Assembly (NCBI GenBank): GCA_036268485.1
Contig: DATAUC010000042.1
Location: 184,556-248,555 of the forward strand
DNA: 64,000 nt
Source of the DNA: Bog-473 sp036268485
Lineage (GTDB): Bacteria > Actinomycetota > Acidimicrobiia > Acidimicrobiales > RAAP-2
Reading direction: 5' to 3'
Shown: piece by piece, positions 16,630-26,821 of the stretch
Layout: each line of letters starts with the position of its first letter
Numbering within the stretch: the stretch's first letter is position 1
Program-made: the position numbers and the translations under genes
The notes under the pieces: generated by a model
Database searches by the model: none
The model's input: the letters and a program-made list of their open reading frames with translations, nothing else
Told to the model about the DNA's origin: nothing

Positions 16630-17800
16630 CTACGGCGAAAGCCGGGCGTGGTGGGGATCGAAGTAGTGACCCTTCATTTCCATGTTCGCCACGTATGCCT
16701 GCGACCTGTCTCCGAGTCCAGACGCGCAGTAGCTTCGTCGAGGATGACCACTGAGGGTGCCTTCAAGAGGACGCGGGCGACGGCTAGGCGCTGCTTCTCG
16801 TCCCCGACAGCCGAAGACCTCTATCTCCCACGATGGTGTTGAAGCCTGGGGCATTTCGGCGATGGCCGACATGAGTTGCGCCCGTTCGAGGACCTCGAGC
16901 AGTTCGGCGTCGGAGGCATCGGGCCGGGCATAGAAGAGGTTGGCGCGCGCCGTGACATGGAACAGATGAATGTCTCGCGACACCATGCCCATGCAGTCCT
17001 GCAAGGAAGACAGCGTAGCATCGCGTACGTCGATACCGTTGACGGTGACGGTGCCGGACGTCACCTCGGTGGCGCACCCGGTAGCTGATTGTCGTCTTGC
17101 CCGCCCCGCTGTGCCCGAGCAGGGCCACGAGTTGGCCCGGCTCCATGACGAAGAAGACTTCGAAGAGAAGTTGCGGCGATTGTGTGTCGTCTCCCGCAGC
17201 CTCGGCTTCGAGCGACGTGATGGACGTGCCCTCACGTCCGGGGTAGGCGAAATCGACATGATGAACCACGACCTGGACGGGACCGACGGGGACGGCCAGA
17301 GCCCCGGGGCGTTGGCGAAGGTCCGACTCGACATCGAGGACTTCGAAGAGGCGCTCGAATGAAACGAGGTCATTCGTGAGATCAACCGGTGCATTGCTCA
17401 CAGAGATGAGCGGGCTGTAGAAACGCCCGAGATACGTGGCCAAAGCGGCCATGGTCCTTAAGGCCAACGTCCTCGCGGAAACCAAGACGCCGCCCCAGTC
17501 GAAGGTGAGCACGGTGACGAGACCCGCCATGACGAGGAGAGTGGCCAAGAACAAGAGCGAGTACACCGACATGCGGCGGCGAGGCCGCGCCGTATCTCCG
17601 ACGTGCCTTCGTAGCGAGCGGCTTCTTGTCCGGGACGACCGAAAAAAGAGTGACGAGTAGCACTCCACCGACGTTGAAGCGTTCGCTCATTTGTGTACTG
17701 AGTTCGACCAGCAGTCAGTGGTTGGCCGGGGCGATGAGGCGGCACATGATGACTGTCAATGCCAGCTTGAAGGTTTGCAGGAGTATCACTTTCATTCGAC
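16630..17800 (-). pseudogene. Decayed ABC exporter (lasso D-type), several frameshifts
   Basis: Pieces of one ABC exporter lie in order but in different frames, 5' to 3' on the minus strand: CRLIAPANH with a stop, SERFNVGGVLLVTLF, FGRPGQEAARYEG, a membrane segment LLFLATLLVMAGLVTVL, VSFERLFEVLDV, then Walker A GHSGAGKTT, then in another frame SGTVTVNGIDVRDATL and ARANLFYARPDASDAELLEV, then FNTIVGDRGLRLSG, and in a further frame EKQRLAVARVLL with Walker B VVILDEATARLDSE. At least four frameshifts and one stop are needed, and the last part (H-loop region) is missing. Position beside the precursor and similarity to actinobacterial exporters suggest it was the lasso transporter. It is very unlikely to be functional. 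Confidence 0.87.
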
Positions 17801-18231
17801 CAAACAAGCGTTTAGTCGACCCGGTTGTTCGCCCGTGGGCAGCGGCTGGTTTCAATCTTCCGAATATCGGGAACAGTCAGCAGACAGCTCATCAGCGCAA
17901 ATGCAACGCGAATTGCACATGTGCGTGAAGATGCACATGTCGCGCGACGATCACTTGGAGCTGCGCTATTCGACACGCACTTTGAAATTGTTTTGCTTCC
18001 ACGCCATCAAACGGTGTGCCAACAATTAGCGCAGGCAGGGGCACTGTTTCGAATTTGGCGTTTCCAGAAATTGCGCTCTTCCTGCAATTTTGGGGTTGCC
18101 AAACGGTTGCAACACAGGGGGTGTTCATTTACCATGCCACCCGTTAGCGGTACGTATTTCAGCGCGTTGTGATCTAGAGCTTCCAAGCGGGGGACTCAAA
18201 AAAACAACCACACGCGCGGAGAGGTTGGGCG
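17801..18231. other. Gene-poor spacer upstream of the Ig-repeat protein
   Basis: About 430 bases of lower GC than the surroundings with no convincing gene. It contains two copies of GCACATGT (17915-17922 and 17933-17940), the first within the perfect palindrome GCACATGTGC (17915-17924). The last 20 bases hold GGAGAGG, the ribosome site of the next gene. It probably holds that gene's promoter and perhaps the lost 5' end of the exporter pseudogene. Confidence 0.5.
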
Positions 18232-21200
18232 GTGCGTAAGCTTTTCGTCAAGATCTTTGTGTCCTTTTTGGCTGTCGCCAGCATGAGCGGCTTCCTCAGC
18301 GGACTCGTCATTGCCACGACGTCAACGTCGGCCGGAGCGGCCCCTGCGCAGAGCGCCGGCGACGACTCCTCGGCCTGGCAGCCACAGTGGTCATGGACCT
18401 ACAACAACACCTTCGTCCTTGACGATCCAGGCACCGGGTTCTTCAACATCAGCGAGTCGGTGAAGTACATCGTGCAGGACATCGAGCCGCACACCAACTG
18501 GGTCTGCCCCGCCTCGTACGACGGCGGTGTGTGCCTCTCATCCACGCCGGGCGCCACCGCGGCCGGTACCTACAACACCTACCGGGTCACCTACAGCGGC
18601 GCCGTGACATCGGCGACCGCGACGGCCGACGGCGAGAACCTGTCCGTGAACAACGGTGGTTCGGGTGTCGTCGGTACCGAGTGGGTGGAGACGTCCAACC
18701 TGGCATCAGTCGAGACGGACCAGACGCAGACCATCACCGGTACGGTCGACAGCCTCGAGACGATCAACATCAGCTTGCAGGACAACGACGTCTACACGCC
18801 CGCCCAGGTGAACGAGGACTTCCGCCTGCACAACGCCGACCAGTGGCTCGAGAACACCAACGTCTACGACAACGGCATTGTCAACTACACCGGATCCGGT
18901 ATTGACAGCCTGAGCGGGACAGCCCCCATCGATAGCTACGCCCCCATCAATGCCACCGCCACCGACACCACTGTCTCGGGCGGGGACTCCATCAACTACA
19001 ACGATGCCGCCGACCAGACCTCGGACACTCGGGTGTGGTCGAACTCGGTGCACAACATCACCTCGGACAACTTCCTGACGGGATTGCCTCAGGGCACCGC
19101 CTGCACATCCACCGCCACCGCGTCGTGTGAGAACGCGACGCAGACCTTGACCTCATCGAGCACGCCGGCACCTTCGGCTGCCAGCACCGTGTCCGAGACG
19201 ATCAACGGCACCACCAACGGCCTGGCCTGCGGCGGGCAGGCGTTGACCGTGACCGGAGCGCTCGGTTCGGGCGGCACCGGTGTCCCGGTGACCGTTGCGG
19301 TCGACGAGTCGACGATTGTTCCCGGACAGTCCGTCAAGTCCGTCGTCAACAGCACCGGCGGTGGCGCGTACACCGCGACCATCACGGCCCCCAACACGCC
19401 GGATGGGTTGAACAAGCCGAGCGTGAATGGTTCGTTCGGAGTGACAGTCAGCAGCGGCAGCTCAACCAACGTGCAGACGCTCGAAGTGAGCCCGCAGGAC
19501 TGCACCACGATCTCCTACAACGGCGCGACGTCGGGTCCCGTTGGATCGTCGGCCGCCGTGTCGGCCACCGTGGTTGACATCGCCACCAACCAGCCAGTCG
19601 CTGGGGCCGTGGTCACCTTCAGCCTCACTGGTCAATCCACCACGATTGCGGGCGTAACCAACGGCAGCGGTGTGGCCACGGGCAGCCTCCTTCTGCAGGA
19701 CAATCCCAGCACTACCCCGTATGTCTTGTCCGCCAGCTACGCCGGTGGACCCACGGACGCCGCCAGTTCGACGACGAGCCACTTCACCGTGGGACTCGAC
19801 CCCACGTCCACGTCGGTGACCGCTTCTGAGACCTCAGCCACCATTGGCGACACGCCGACGTTCACGGCCCACGTCACCGAACCGGGGGCCACCTCGGGTG
19901 CGCTCACCGGCACCGTGACGTTCTCTGTCAACGGCAGTGCGCTGGGCAGCCCCGTGACCCTGACTGCAGGATCGGCCACCAGCGCCCCTCTGAACACGCT
20001 GTCGCTGGGTCTCGGCACTTACAACGTTGTTGCCACCTACAGCGGCAACGCCGACTACGCCACGTCGTCCGGAAACATACCGGCCTTCGATGTCCACAAT
20101 CCCTTGACGCCCACCGTGACCAGCCTGGCCGTCTCGCCCTCGAACGGCTCGTCGGTGTTCGGTCAGACCGTCACCCTCACCGCCACGGTGAGCCCGCAGG
20201 TCGACAACACCAATGCCGCCGTCACCTTCTTTGACGGCGGCACTTCACTGGGCACGAGTAATCTGAGCGGAACGTCACCTGACACCGCCACCATCACCGT
20301 CTCGAGCTTGACGGTTGGCAGTCACTCACTCACGGCGCAGTATGCCGGCGACAACAACGTGACCTTCGCCCCATCGACCTCGAACCCCGTGGCCGAAACG
20401 GTGAGTCTCGCCTCATCCTCCACCGCGGTAACCCTGACCACACCGGCCGGCACGCCGGTGGCGTTCCAGCCGGTGACCTTCGGTATCACCGTCTCCCCAC
20501 CGACTGGTGAGACGGCCGTGCCGACCGGCACCGTGCAGGTGGCCATCAATGGTGTCAACCTGGGCGGCCCCCTGACCCTCACGGGCGGCGTGGCCACGGC
20601 GTCCGACCCCGCGGGTCTGAGCGCCGGCTCCAGCACGATCACTGCGTCGTACTCTGGCGACAGCGGATTCTCGGCCAGCAATGGTTCGCTCGCCCAGACC
20701 GTCAACCAGGCCGGCACGACGACCACGTTGGTCAGCTCCACTGGAACCTCGGGATCCGTCCTCAACCAGGCCGTCACGTTCACTGCGAACGTGACGCCCC
20801 AGGAGGCAGGCAACCCGACCGGTGCGGTGACCTTCTTCGGCTGTGCCACGGCGGGACCGTGCTCGACCTCTCTCGGTCAGTCGACCCTGGCTGCCACGGG
20901 CAGTGCGGGGTCGCAGGCCACCCTGCAGATTTCCAGCCTGCCCGAAGGCGACAACTTCATATCGGTCTCCTATGGCGGTGACGGCAACTTCATCGGCAGC
21001 GCTTCCACCCAGTTCGACCAGTTCGTGAGCCCGCCGCCGCCCACCGCGCCGACGACGACCACGGTCTCGGGTGCTACGGCACCTGCGAGCAGCTCGCCCA
21101 ACACGTCGGTCTTCGGACAGGCCGTGACGTTCACCGCCACGATTTCGACGGCACCCAACACCGCCGTCGCCGCACCATCGGGAACGGTGCAGTTCTCCGT

Positions 21201-22353
21201 GGACGGCACCAACCTGGGCGGGCCGGTGACGTTGTCAACCGGATCCGGTGACTTCGGAGACGGGTTCAGCGCCACGGCGACCAGCCCGGCCATCTCGGCC
21301 CTGGCGGCTGGCGGTCACTCCGTGATCGCCACCTACAGCGGCCTGACGGGCGCCGGCATCCCGCAGGCCTACGAGGGCAGCGGTGCTGTCGTCACCCAAG
21401 AGGTCCAGCAGGCAGCTACCACGGTCTCGGGCTCGCCCTCGGCCAACCCGGCCGCCTACGGCACGACCGAAACCTTCACGGCCACGCTGCAAGCGGTGGC
21501 TCCCGGAGCCGGCACGCCCGGCGGCTCGGTGCAGTTCAGCCTTAACGGCGCTCCGTTCGGCGCTCCGGCCACGGTCAACAGCGGCCAAGCCACGAGCGGG
21601 CCGGCAGCCTCGTTGCTCCCTGGCACCTACACGGTCACCTACGTGACCACGGGCGATGCCAACTTCCTCTCGAGCTCGGGATCGTTCACCTTCGTGGTGC
21701 AGCCCATCCCCACCTCGACAGTGCTGACGGCCACTCCCAACCCGGTGGTCTTCGGGCAGCCGGTGACCCTGACGGCCACCGTCAGTCACGCCACCGGTCC
21801 AGGGACTCCCACGGGCACCGTTACCTTCACGGACGGGGCAACCGTCCTGAGCATGCAGACACTGGCGTCAAGTAGTGGAGGGTCGGCGCAAGCATCCTTC
21901 ACCACGGCAACCCTGACCGCCGGCACCCACTCCATCACGGCCTCCTATTCGGGTTCGGCCAACTTCGGTGTGAGCTCGTCGAACACGGTGTCCCTGGTGG
22001 TTGGCAGCTCGGCGACCAAGGTGGTGGCGCAGGCGGCCATCGTTCGCCTCAGCCTGGCCAGCCTGCTGGCTCCGGCGACCATTGTCTCGCTCGGTCCGCT
22101 CCAGGCGACCTTGACGACGACCGGAGGCGTGCCCATCCCGGGCCAGACTCTGGTCTTCACGGCCAAGGCAAGCCCGGGCGGACCGGTGGTCTGCTCCGGC
22201 GTGACCAACGCCCAGGGTCTGGCCCAGTGTGCACCGACGGTGGCTGGCTCGCTCCAGGTTGACTTGACCGGAGGGTTCACCGCTACCTACGCCGCCACAC
22301 CGTCCTTCGGTGGGTCAAACGGTTCTGCCGGCCTGATCTCCATCATCCTGTAG
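18232..22353 (+). CDS. Giant secreted Ig-like repeat protein 1
   Basis: 1373 residues. The GTG start follows GGAGAGG by seven bases. A signal peptide is evident (VRKLFVKIF, then a hydrophobic run to about residue 36 ending in AGAAPA). A unique N-terminal region of about 400 residues with cysteine pairs is followed by about seven bacterial Ig-like repeats of roughly 90 residues. Each has a VFGQxVTFTATV-like strand, a TPTGTVTF strand and an S-I-xA-x-YSGD-like end. The C-terminal 110 residues form a separate domain ending in SIIL, with no LPXTG motif or membrane anchor. Likely a surface or extracellular adhesion protein. It is followed after 61 bases by a second protein of the same design. Confidence 0.9.
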   Translation: MRKLFVKIFVSFLAVASMSGFLSGLVIATTSTSAGAAPAQSAGDDSSAWQPQWSWTYNNTFVLDDPGTGFFNISESVKYIVQDIEPHTNWVCPASYDGGVCLSSTPGATAAGTYNTYRVTYSGAVTSATATADGENLSVNNGGSGVVGTEWVETSNLASVETDQTQTITGTVDSLETINISLQDNDVYTPAQVNEDFRLHNADQWLENTNVYDNGIVNYTGSGIDSLSGTAPIDSYAPINATATDTTVSGGDSINYNDAADQTSDTRVWSNSVHNITSDNFLTGLPQGTACTSTATASCENATQTLTSSSTPAPSAASTVSETINGTTNGLACGGQALTVTGALGSGGTGVPVTVAVDESTIVPGQSVKSVVNSTGGGAYTATITAPNTPDGLNKPSVNGSFGVTVSSGSSTNVQTLEVSPQDCTTISYNGATSGPVGSSAAVSATVVDIATNQPVAGAVVTFSLTGQSTTIAGVTNGSGVATGSLLLQDNPSTTPYVLSASYAGGPTDAASSTTSHFTVGLDPTSTSVTASETSATIGDTPTFTAHVTEPGATSGALTGTVTFSVNGSALGSPVTLTAGSATSAPLNTLSLGLGTYNVVATYSGNADYATSSGNIPAFDVHNPLTPTVTSLAVSPSNGSSVFGQTVTLTATVSPQVDNTNAAVTFFDGGTSLGTSNLSGTSPDTATITVSSLTVGSHSLTAQYAGDNNVTFAPSTSNPVAETVSLASSSTAVTLTTPAGTPVAFQPVTFGITVSPPTGETAVPTGTVQVAINGVNLGGPLTLTGGVATASDPAGLSAGSSTITASYSGDSGFSASNGSLAQTVNQAGTTTTLVSSTGTSGSVLNQAVTFTANVTPQEAGNPTGAVTFFGCATAGPCSTSLGQSTLAATGSAGSQATLQISSLPEGDNFISVSYGGDGNFIGSASTQFDQFVSPPPPTAPTTTTVSGATAPASSSPNTSVFGQAVTFTATISTAPNTAVAAPSGTVQFSVDGTNLGGPVTLSTGSGDFGDGFSATATSPAISALAAGGHSVIATYSGLTGAGIPQAYEGSGAVVTQEVQQAATTVSGSPSANPAAYGTTETFTATLQAVAPGAGTPGGSVQFSLNGAPFGAPATVNSGQATSGPAASLLPGTYTVTYVTTGDANFLSSSGSFTFVVQPIPTSTVLTATPNPVVFGQPVTLTATVSHATGPGTPTGTVTFTDGATVLSMQTLASSSGGSAQASFTTATLTAGTHSITASYSGSANFGVSSSNTVSLVVGSSATKVVAQAAIVRLSLASLLAPATIVSLGPLQATLTTTGGVPIPGQTLVFTAKASPGGPVVCSGVTNAQGLAQCAPTVAGSLQVDLTGGFTATYAATPSFGGSNGSAGLISIIL

Positions 22354-22414
22354 TCCGGTCATGAACAGCTCACGTCCCCAATCACGCAGGAACTCTTACA
22401 AGGAGGCGCACATC

Positions 22415-25400
22415 GTGCGTAAGTTCTCGAAGGCGACCCTCATCGGAGGGATCGCCATGGCCGCGGTTGTCGCGCTGGCCATTCCAGTGAACGCGGCCAT
22501 CACGTCGCCGGCCGCCAATGCCGTTGTGACCGGAACGGTCACCTTGACCGATAACGGTGCCCAAAGTGCCGGATGTGTCGGTACGTTCGGCAACTCAAGT
22601 GGCTCCACCAATATGTATGTGGACCAGGGGGCCGGCACGGCCATTACGACCGCCGTGCCCGCCGGCACGCCGGACACGGGAACGTCGACGGTCATCAACC
22701 TTGGGACCGCTTCGGGAACTGGCGCCACCGTGTCCCAAACTGGGCCGTGGGTCACTGACAACTTCGGGAACGGGACCTACACCATCACTTCCATCGAAAA
22801 GAACACCAAGGCGACGGTCATTATCGTCACCATCTGCTCAAGCGGGAGCACCACCACGGCGCGTGAGACTGTTCGAGTGAACAACAGTGGGTCGCTTTCC
22901 TACGGTGGCGTGTCCAGCGCCCCCCAGGGGACGACACTCGCGGCCAAGGCGACCTTGACTGACCAGAGCGGCGTGGCCGCACCGGTGGGAACACCAGTCA
23001 CCTTCCAGCTCGGGAGTGGCACGGTGGTCAACGCCGTCACCGGCGCCGGTGGTGTAGCCACCGCCAACGTGCCGGTGGTCGGTCCTCCCACTAACACCAC
23101 CCTGAACGTCGGCTATGCCGGTACGTTCTGGAACGCCACCTCAGATCCGGTGCCCTTCTCGGTCACCACCGATCCCACGTCGGCGGTCCTCTCGCCCACT
23201 ACGTCGACGGATTACGGCCAGACGGCCTCCTTCACGGCCACCGTCACCAGCACCATTGCCGGTTTGGGCACGCCCACCGGTCAGGTGACGTTCAGCGAGG
23301 ACGGAACGCCGGTCCCCGCCACCCTGGTGCCCACGTCGACGCCCGGCGTTGCCACAGCAACGATTAGCGACTCGACTCTGAACGCGGGCAGTCACAACAT
23401 TGGGGCCGTCTATGTCGGTGACGCCAACTTTACGACCAGCACGGCCACCGCAGCCACGCAGGTTGTGGCGACAGCGCCCACGACCGTGGCCATCGCGACC
23501 TCCGTCTCTCCGTCCTTCTTCGGCGAGGCCATCACGTACACGGCGACAGTGACGGCGACGTCACCCGGCGCCACCACCGGCGCCCCTGTCGGTTCCATCG
23601 CCTTCTCGACCACTCCGACCGGCGGAGCCTCCGAGCCCATCGGTGGGGCCGTGACGTTGACGGCCAGTGGACCAAACGTCAGCACCGCCAGCAGCACGGC
23701 TATCTCGCTGCTTCCGGCCAACACGTACTCGACGGTGGCCACCTACACCCCAGCGGCTCCCGGGAACTTCACCGCCGGTAGCTCCAATCTGACGCAGGTG
23801 ATCAACCAGGCCAACACATCAGTTGGGGTTGTTTCAACACTGCCGGCGTTTGCGGACTTCGGTCAGTCGGTGCAGTTCACCGCCACCGTGACTACCGGAT
23901 CCCCGGGCCAAGGTTCGCCCACCGGTACGGCCACCTTTGTGGTCGACTCCGGCACACCGAACCAGATCATCCTGGGCACGGCCAACTTGAATCCGGCTGG
24001 TGCTGACGCATCGTCGGCCACCAGCCCGGCCATTTCCACACTGACACCAGGCAGCCACCTCATCACGGTCACGTACACCAATACCGATGGCAACTACGTC
24101 AGCGGGACGACCGGAAGCGTGGGCCAGTTCATTGCGCCGGATGCCTCGACGGTCACCGTGTCGACGGTGAACAACGCCAACCCGTCAGTTTTCGGTCAGC
24201 CAGTGGCCTTCCAGGCCTCGGTGACGTTGGCCTTCACTGACGGCGGTACCCCCACGGGTATCGTGCTGTTCTTCGTCAACCCTTCGAGCCCGGTGAACTG
24301 CAACGCCGCTCCTTCCTCGACCTTCGAAGAGACGTTGGTCAACGGTGTGGCCACGACGCCACCGGACAGCTCGCTGCCCGTCGGCGCCAACACGATCTCG
24401 GCCTGCTACTTCAGTTCCAGCTCTGACTTCGGGGCCAGCGGTACGGCCGATCCGCAGTACGTCCAGACCGTCAAGGCTGACCCCACAACGACGACGTTGA
24501 CGTCGGCCAACACCCCGGGTAACGAATCGGGACCGACCGTCTTCGGACAGCCGGTTACCTTCACGGCCAGCGTGGCGGCGAACGCGCCGGGCTCTGGCGT
24601 GCCGACCGGGACGATCACGTTCTCGGACGGAGCCAATGTGCTCGGTACCGTTGCGCTCTCGGGCGGCACATCCAGTGACACCGCTACCCTGGAAACAGCG
24701 GCGCTGTCAGTCGGCGGTCACGCCATCACCGCGGTGTTCAATCCGAACAACGTCGACTTCGTGACCAGCCAGCAAGGCATCAACCAGACGGTCAATCAGG
24801 ATCCCTCGGCCACGACGGTCACGCAGAACGGCCAGACGGTCCAGGGCCAGCCGGTCACCTTTACGGCCACGGTGACCTCCACCGCACCGGGTGCCGGTAT
24901 CCCGACCGGCACGGTGCAGTTCGAGATCAACGGAGCCAACATTCTGGGCGGCCCCGTGACCCTCGCACCGCTGACTGACGGAAGTGGGAGCTCGGCCACG
25001 AGCCAAGCCATCACGACCCTTACACCGGGTACCTACGAAGCGACGGCCATCTACTCGGGTGACACCAACTTCATCACCAGTACGAACTCGCTCAACCAGA
25101 TCGTGAATCCGGCCTCTACGGCCACCACGCTGGTCGCCGCGCCTTCGCCGGTGGTGTTCGGTCAGCCGGTGACGTTGACCGCCACGGTGACGCCGACCGG
25201 CGCGGGTGCTGGTCTGCCCACAGGCACGGTTGACTTCTACGACGGCACCACGCTCCTCGGGGCGGCGCCGGTGCAGGTTGTCGGTGGGACCGAGCAGGCT
25301 TCACTGCCCGGCTTGGCCCTTACGGTCGGCAGCCACTCGTTCAGTGCCGTGTACCTCGGCGAGTTCGACTACGCCGGCAGCACGTCGAGCACGGTTTCCG

Positions 25401-25996
25401 AGGGTGTGTCGCTCATCGGCACCTCCACGGCGGTTGTCTCCTCGCTCAACCCGTCCACCTTCGGTGCGTCGGTGACCTTCACCGCCACGGTGACCCCAGC
25501 CAGCAACGCTGGTCCGGGTCCGAGCGGCACGGTGACGTTCTCCGATGGCTCGACGGTTCTGGGGAGTGCTCCGGTGGCGTTGGTCTCGGGCAAGTACGTG
25601 GCGACCCTCAGCGAGACAAGCTTCGCCGTGGGGACGCACAACATCTCGGCCAGCTACTCCGGTGCGCCTAACTACAGCGGCAGCAGCACAGCCTCCGCCC
25701 TTGCTCAGATTGTCAGCAAGGACGGCAGCAAGATCGCCGCCCAGGCGGCTACATCGGCCAACTCCATGACGGCCACGCTGACCAGCACACAGGGTGTACC
25801 GATTGCCGGTCAGACGCTGACCTTCACTTCGGGATCCACCGCCCTGTGCAGCGCAGTGACTGCCGCCAACGGTACGGCGACCTGCACGGCGACGGGACTG
25901 ACGGGTCTGACGCTGGACCTGGCCGGGTCGTACACGGTGACCTTCGCCGGCAACGCCAGCTACACGGGCTCAACGGCGACCGCCAAGGCCCCGTAG
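22415..25996 (+). CDS. Giant secreted Ig-like repeat protein 2
   Basis: 1193 residues. A GTG at 22415 is eight bases after AGGAGG and gives VRKFSKATLIGG followed by a hydrophobic run ending AIPVNA, a clear signal peptide; an upstream in-frame ATG would bury it. About 230 residues of unique sequence precede eight Ig-like repeats with the same VFGQPVTFTATV and GTPTGTVTF signatures as the upstream gene. The C-terminal domain (SKIAAQAATSANSMTATL, then VPIAGQTLTF) is homologous to that of the first protein (TKVVAQAA, VPIPGQTLVF). Tandem duplication with later repeat turnover is likely. No cell-wall sorting signal is seen. Confidence 0.9.
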   Translation: MRKFSKATLIGGIAMAAVVALAIPVNAAITSPAANAVVTGTVTLTDNGAQSAGCVGTFGNSSGSTNMYVDQGAGTAITTAVPAGTPDTGTSTVINLGTASGTGATVSQTGPWVTDNFGNGTYTITSIEKNTKATVIIVTICSSGSTTTARETVRVNNSGSLSYGGVSSAPQGTTLAAKATLTDQSGVAAPVGTPVTFQLGSGTVVNAVTGAGGVATANVPVVGPPTNTTLNVGYAGTFWNATSDPVPFSVTTDPTSAVLSPTTSTDYGQTASFTATVTSTIAGLGTPTGQVTFSEDGTPVPATLVPTSTPGVATATISDSTLNAGSHNIGAVYVGDANFTTSTATAATQVVATAPTTVAIATSVSPSFFGEAITYTATVTATSPGATTGAPVGSIAFSTTPTGGASEPIGGAVTLTASGPNVSTASSTAISLLPANTYSTVATYTPAAPGNFTAGSSNLTQVINQANTSVGVVSTLPAFADFGQSVQFTATVTTGSPGQGSPTGTATFVVDSGTPNQIILGTANLNPAGADASSATSPAISTLTPGSHLITVTYTNTDGNYVSGTTGSVGQFIAPDASTVTVSTVNNANPSVFGQPVAFQASVTLAFTDGGTPTGIVLFFVNPSSPVNCNAAPSSTFEETLVNGVATTPPDSSLPVGANTISACYFSSSSDFGASGTADPQYVQTVKADPTTTTLTSANTPGNESGPTVFGQPVTFTASVAANAPGSGVPTGTITFSDGANVLGTVALSGGTSSDTATLETAALSVGGHAITAVFNPNNVDFVTSQQGINQTVNQDPSATTVTQNGQTVQGQPVTFTATVTSTAPGAGIPTGTVQFEINGANILGGPVTLAPLTDGSGSSATSQAITTLTPGTYEATAIYSGDTNFITSTNSLNQIVNPASTATTLVAAPSPVVFGQPVTLTATVTPTGAGAGLPTGTVDFYDGTTLLGAAPVQVVGGTEQASLPGLALTVGSHSFSAVYLGEFDYAGSTSSTVSEGVSLIGTSTAVVSSLNPSTFGASVTFTATVTPASNAGPGPSGTVTFSDGSTVLGSAPVALVSGKYVATLSETSFAVGTHNISASYSGAPNYSGSSTASALAQIVSKDGSKIAAQAATSANSMTATLTSTQGVPIAGQTLTFTSGSTALCSAVTAANGTATCTATGLTGLTLDLAGSYTVTFAGNASYTGSTATAKAP

Positions 25997-26026
25997 GGCG
26001 TCACTCTTCATAGTACGTACGTGTTC

Positions 26027-26054
26027 GGTGCCCCGGTCTTTGACCAGGGGCACC
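26027..26054. terminator. Bidirectional terminator hairpin
   Basis: GGTGCCCC (26027-26034) pairs with GGGGCACC (26047-26054); an inner GGTC/GACC extends the stem around a TTT loop with one bulged A. It sits between the convergent Ig-repeat and metallopeptidase genes. Confidence 0.75.
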
Positions 26055-26061
26055 GGCGCGT

Positions 26062-26727
26062 CTAGAGGGTGGGCGCCGCTAGCCCGAGGCCGTAGCCAGC
26101 CAGGTAGATCCCCGCTTCCTCGTGGCGCGGGTACGCGTTGGCCAGCTGATGAAACGCTTCGGAATGGTTGGGGTGGCGCAGATGAGCCAGTTCGTGGACC
26201 AGGACGGCGTCGAGGACCCACTGCGGCACCGCCCGCAGACGATGCGAGAGCCTGATTTCGCCGGAGTGGTACGAGCACGAACCCCAACGGGCCGATTGAT
26301 TGGTGACCCAACGCACCGAGGTCGGTCGGACTCCCAAGCGGTAGTGATCAGTGAGGTGGCGCGCTCGATCCAGTAGCTCGGCGTCCCCAATGGCAGCGCG
26401 TAGCGGGTGCTTAGCCACCAGGCGGTCGACCAACCAGGAAATAGTCTTGTCTCGAGTCTCTCCGGTCAGGTGAGCCGGAAGGGTGACGACGATACGACCG
26501 CCGACCCATTTGGCCTCAGAGGTCTTGCGCCGCCGAGTACTCGTCCGGACTTCGACCTCTGGTTTCCCGTCACCGTCGGAGGGTACCGGCGGCACCGGAA
26601 CGAGCTCCGCCAGTGCGTCTGGTTCGTGCTCCGGCGGATCATGTTCGAAGGCGTCGAAGAGGGTCACCCCTGCAGTTTGCCGTATGGCTGTGTCGTCTCC
26701 GACGCGGCTCCAGAGGTGCCATGTCAC
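26062..26727 (-). CDS. YgjP-like (DUF45) zinc metallopeptidase
   Basis: 221 residues from the first start; a GTG at 26667 would give 201 residues and is equally possible. The C-terminal domain has the gluzincin motif HELAHLRHPNH, preceded by QSARWGSCSYHSGEIRLSHRL, the signature of YgjP/DUF45-type M48-like peptidases. The N-terminal 80 residues are acidic and proline-rich with a basic RRRK stretch. Soluble, probably cytoplasmic; the substrate is unknown. It converges on the Ig-repeat gene. Confidence 0.85.
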   Translation of the reverse strand: MTWHLWSRVGDDTAIRQTAGVTLFDAFEHDPPEHEPDALAELVPVPPVPSDGDGKPEVEVRTSTRRRKTSEAKWVGGRIVVTLPAHLTGETRDKTISWLVDRLVAKHPLRAAIGDAELLDRARHLTDHYRLGVRPTSVRWVTNQSARWGSCSYHSGEIRLSHRLRAVPQWVLDAVLVHELAHLRHPNHSEAFHQLANAYPRHEEAGIYLAGYGLGLAAPTL

Positions 26728-26821
26728 AGACCTTTTGCCCGGTCGCCTCCCGACCTCAGGTCTCCCTCAGGTTGTCCAGAAGATCCCACAATGCCTGGGG
26801 AATTAGGGGTACCTTTCTGCC

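Noticed and set aside
17691..18172. Short overlapping plus-strand frames before the Ig-repeat gene
   Set aside because: They lack ribosome sites, have cysteine- and histidine-heavy random-looking sequence, and overlap each other and the exporter remnant.
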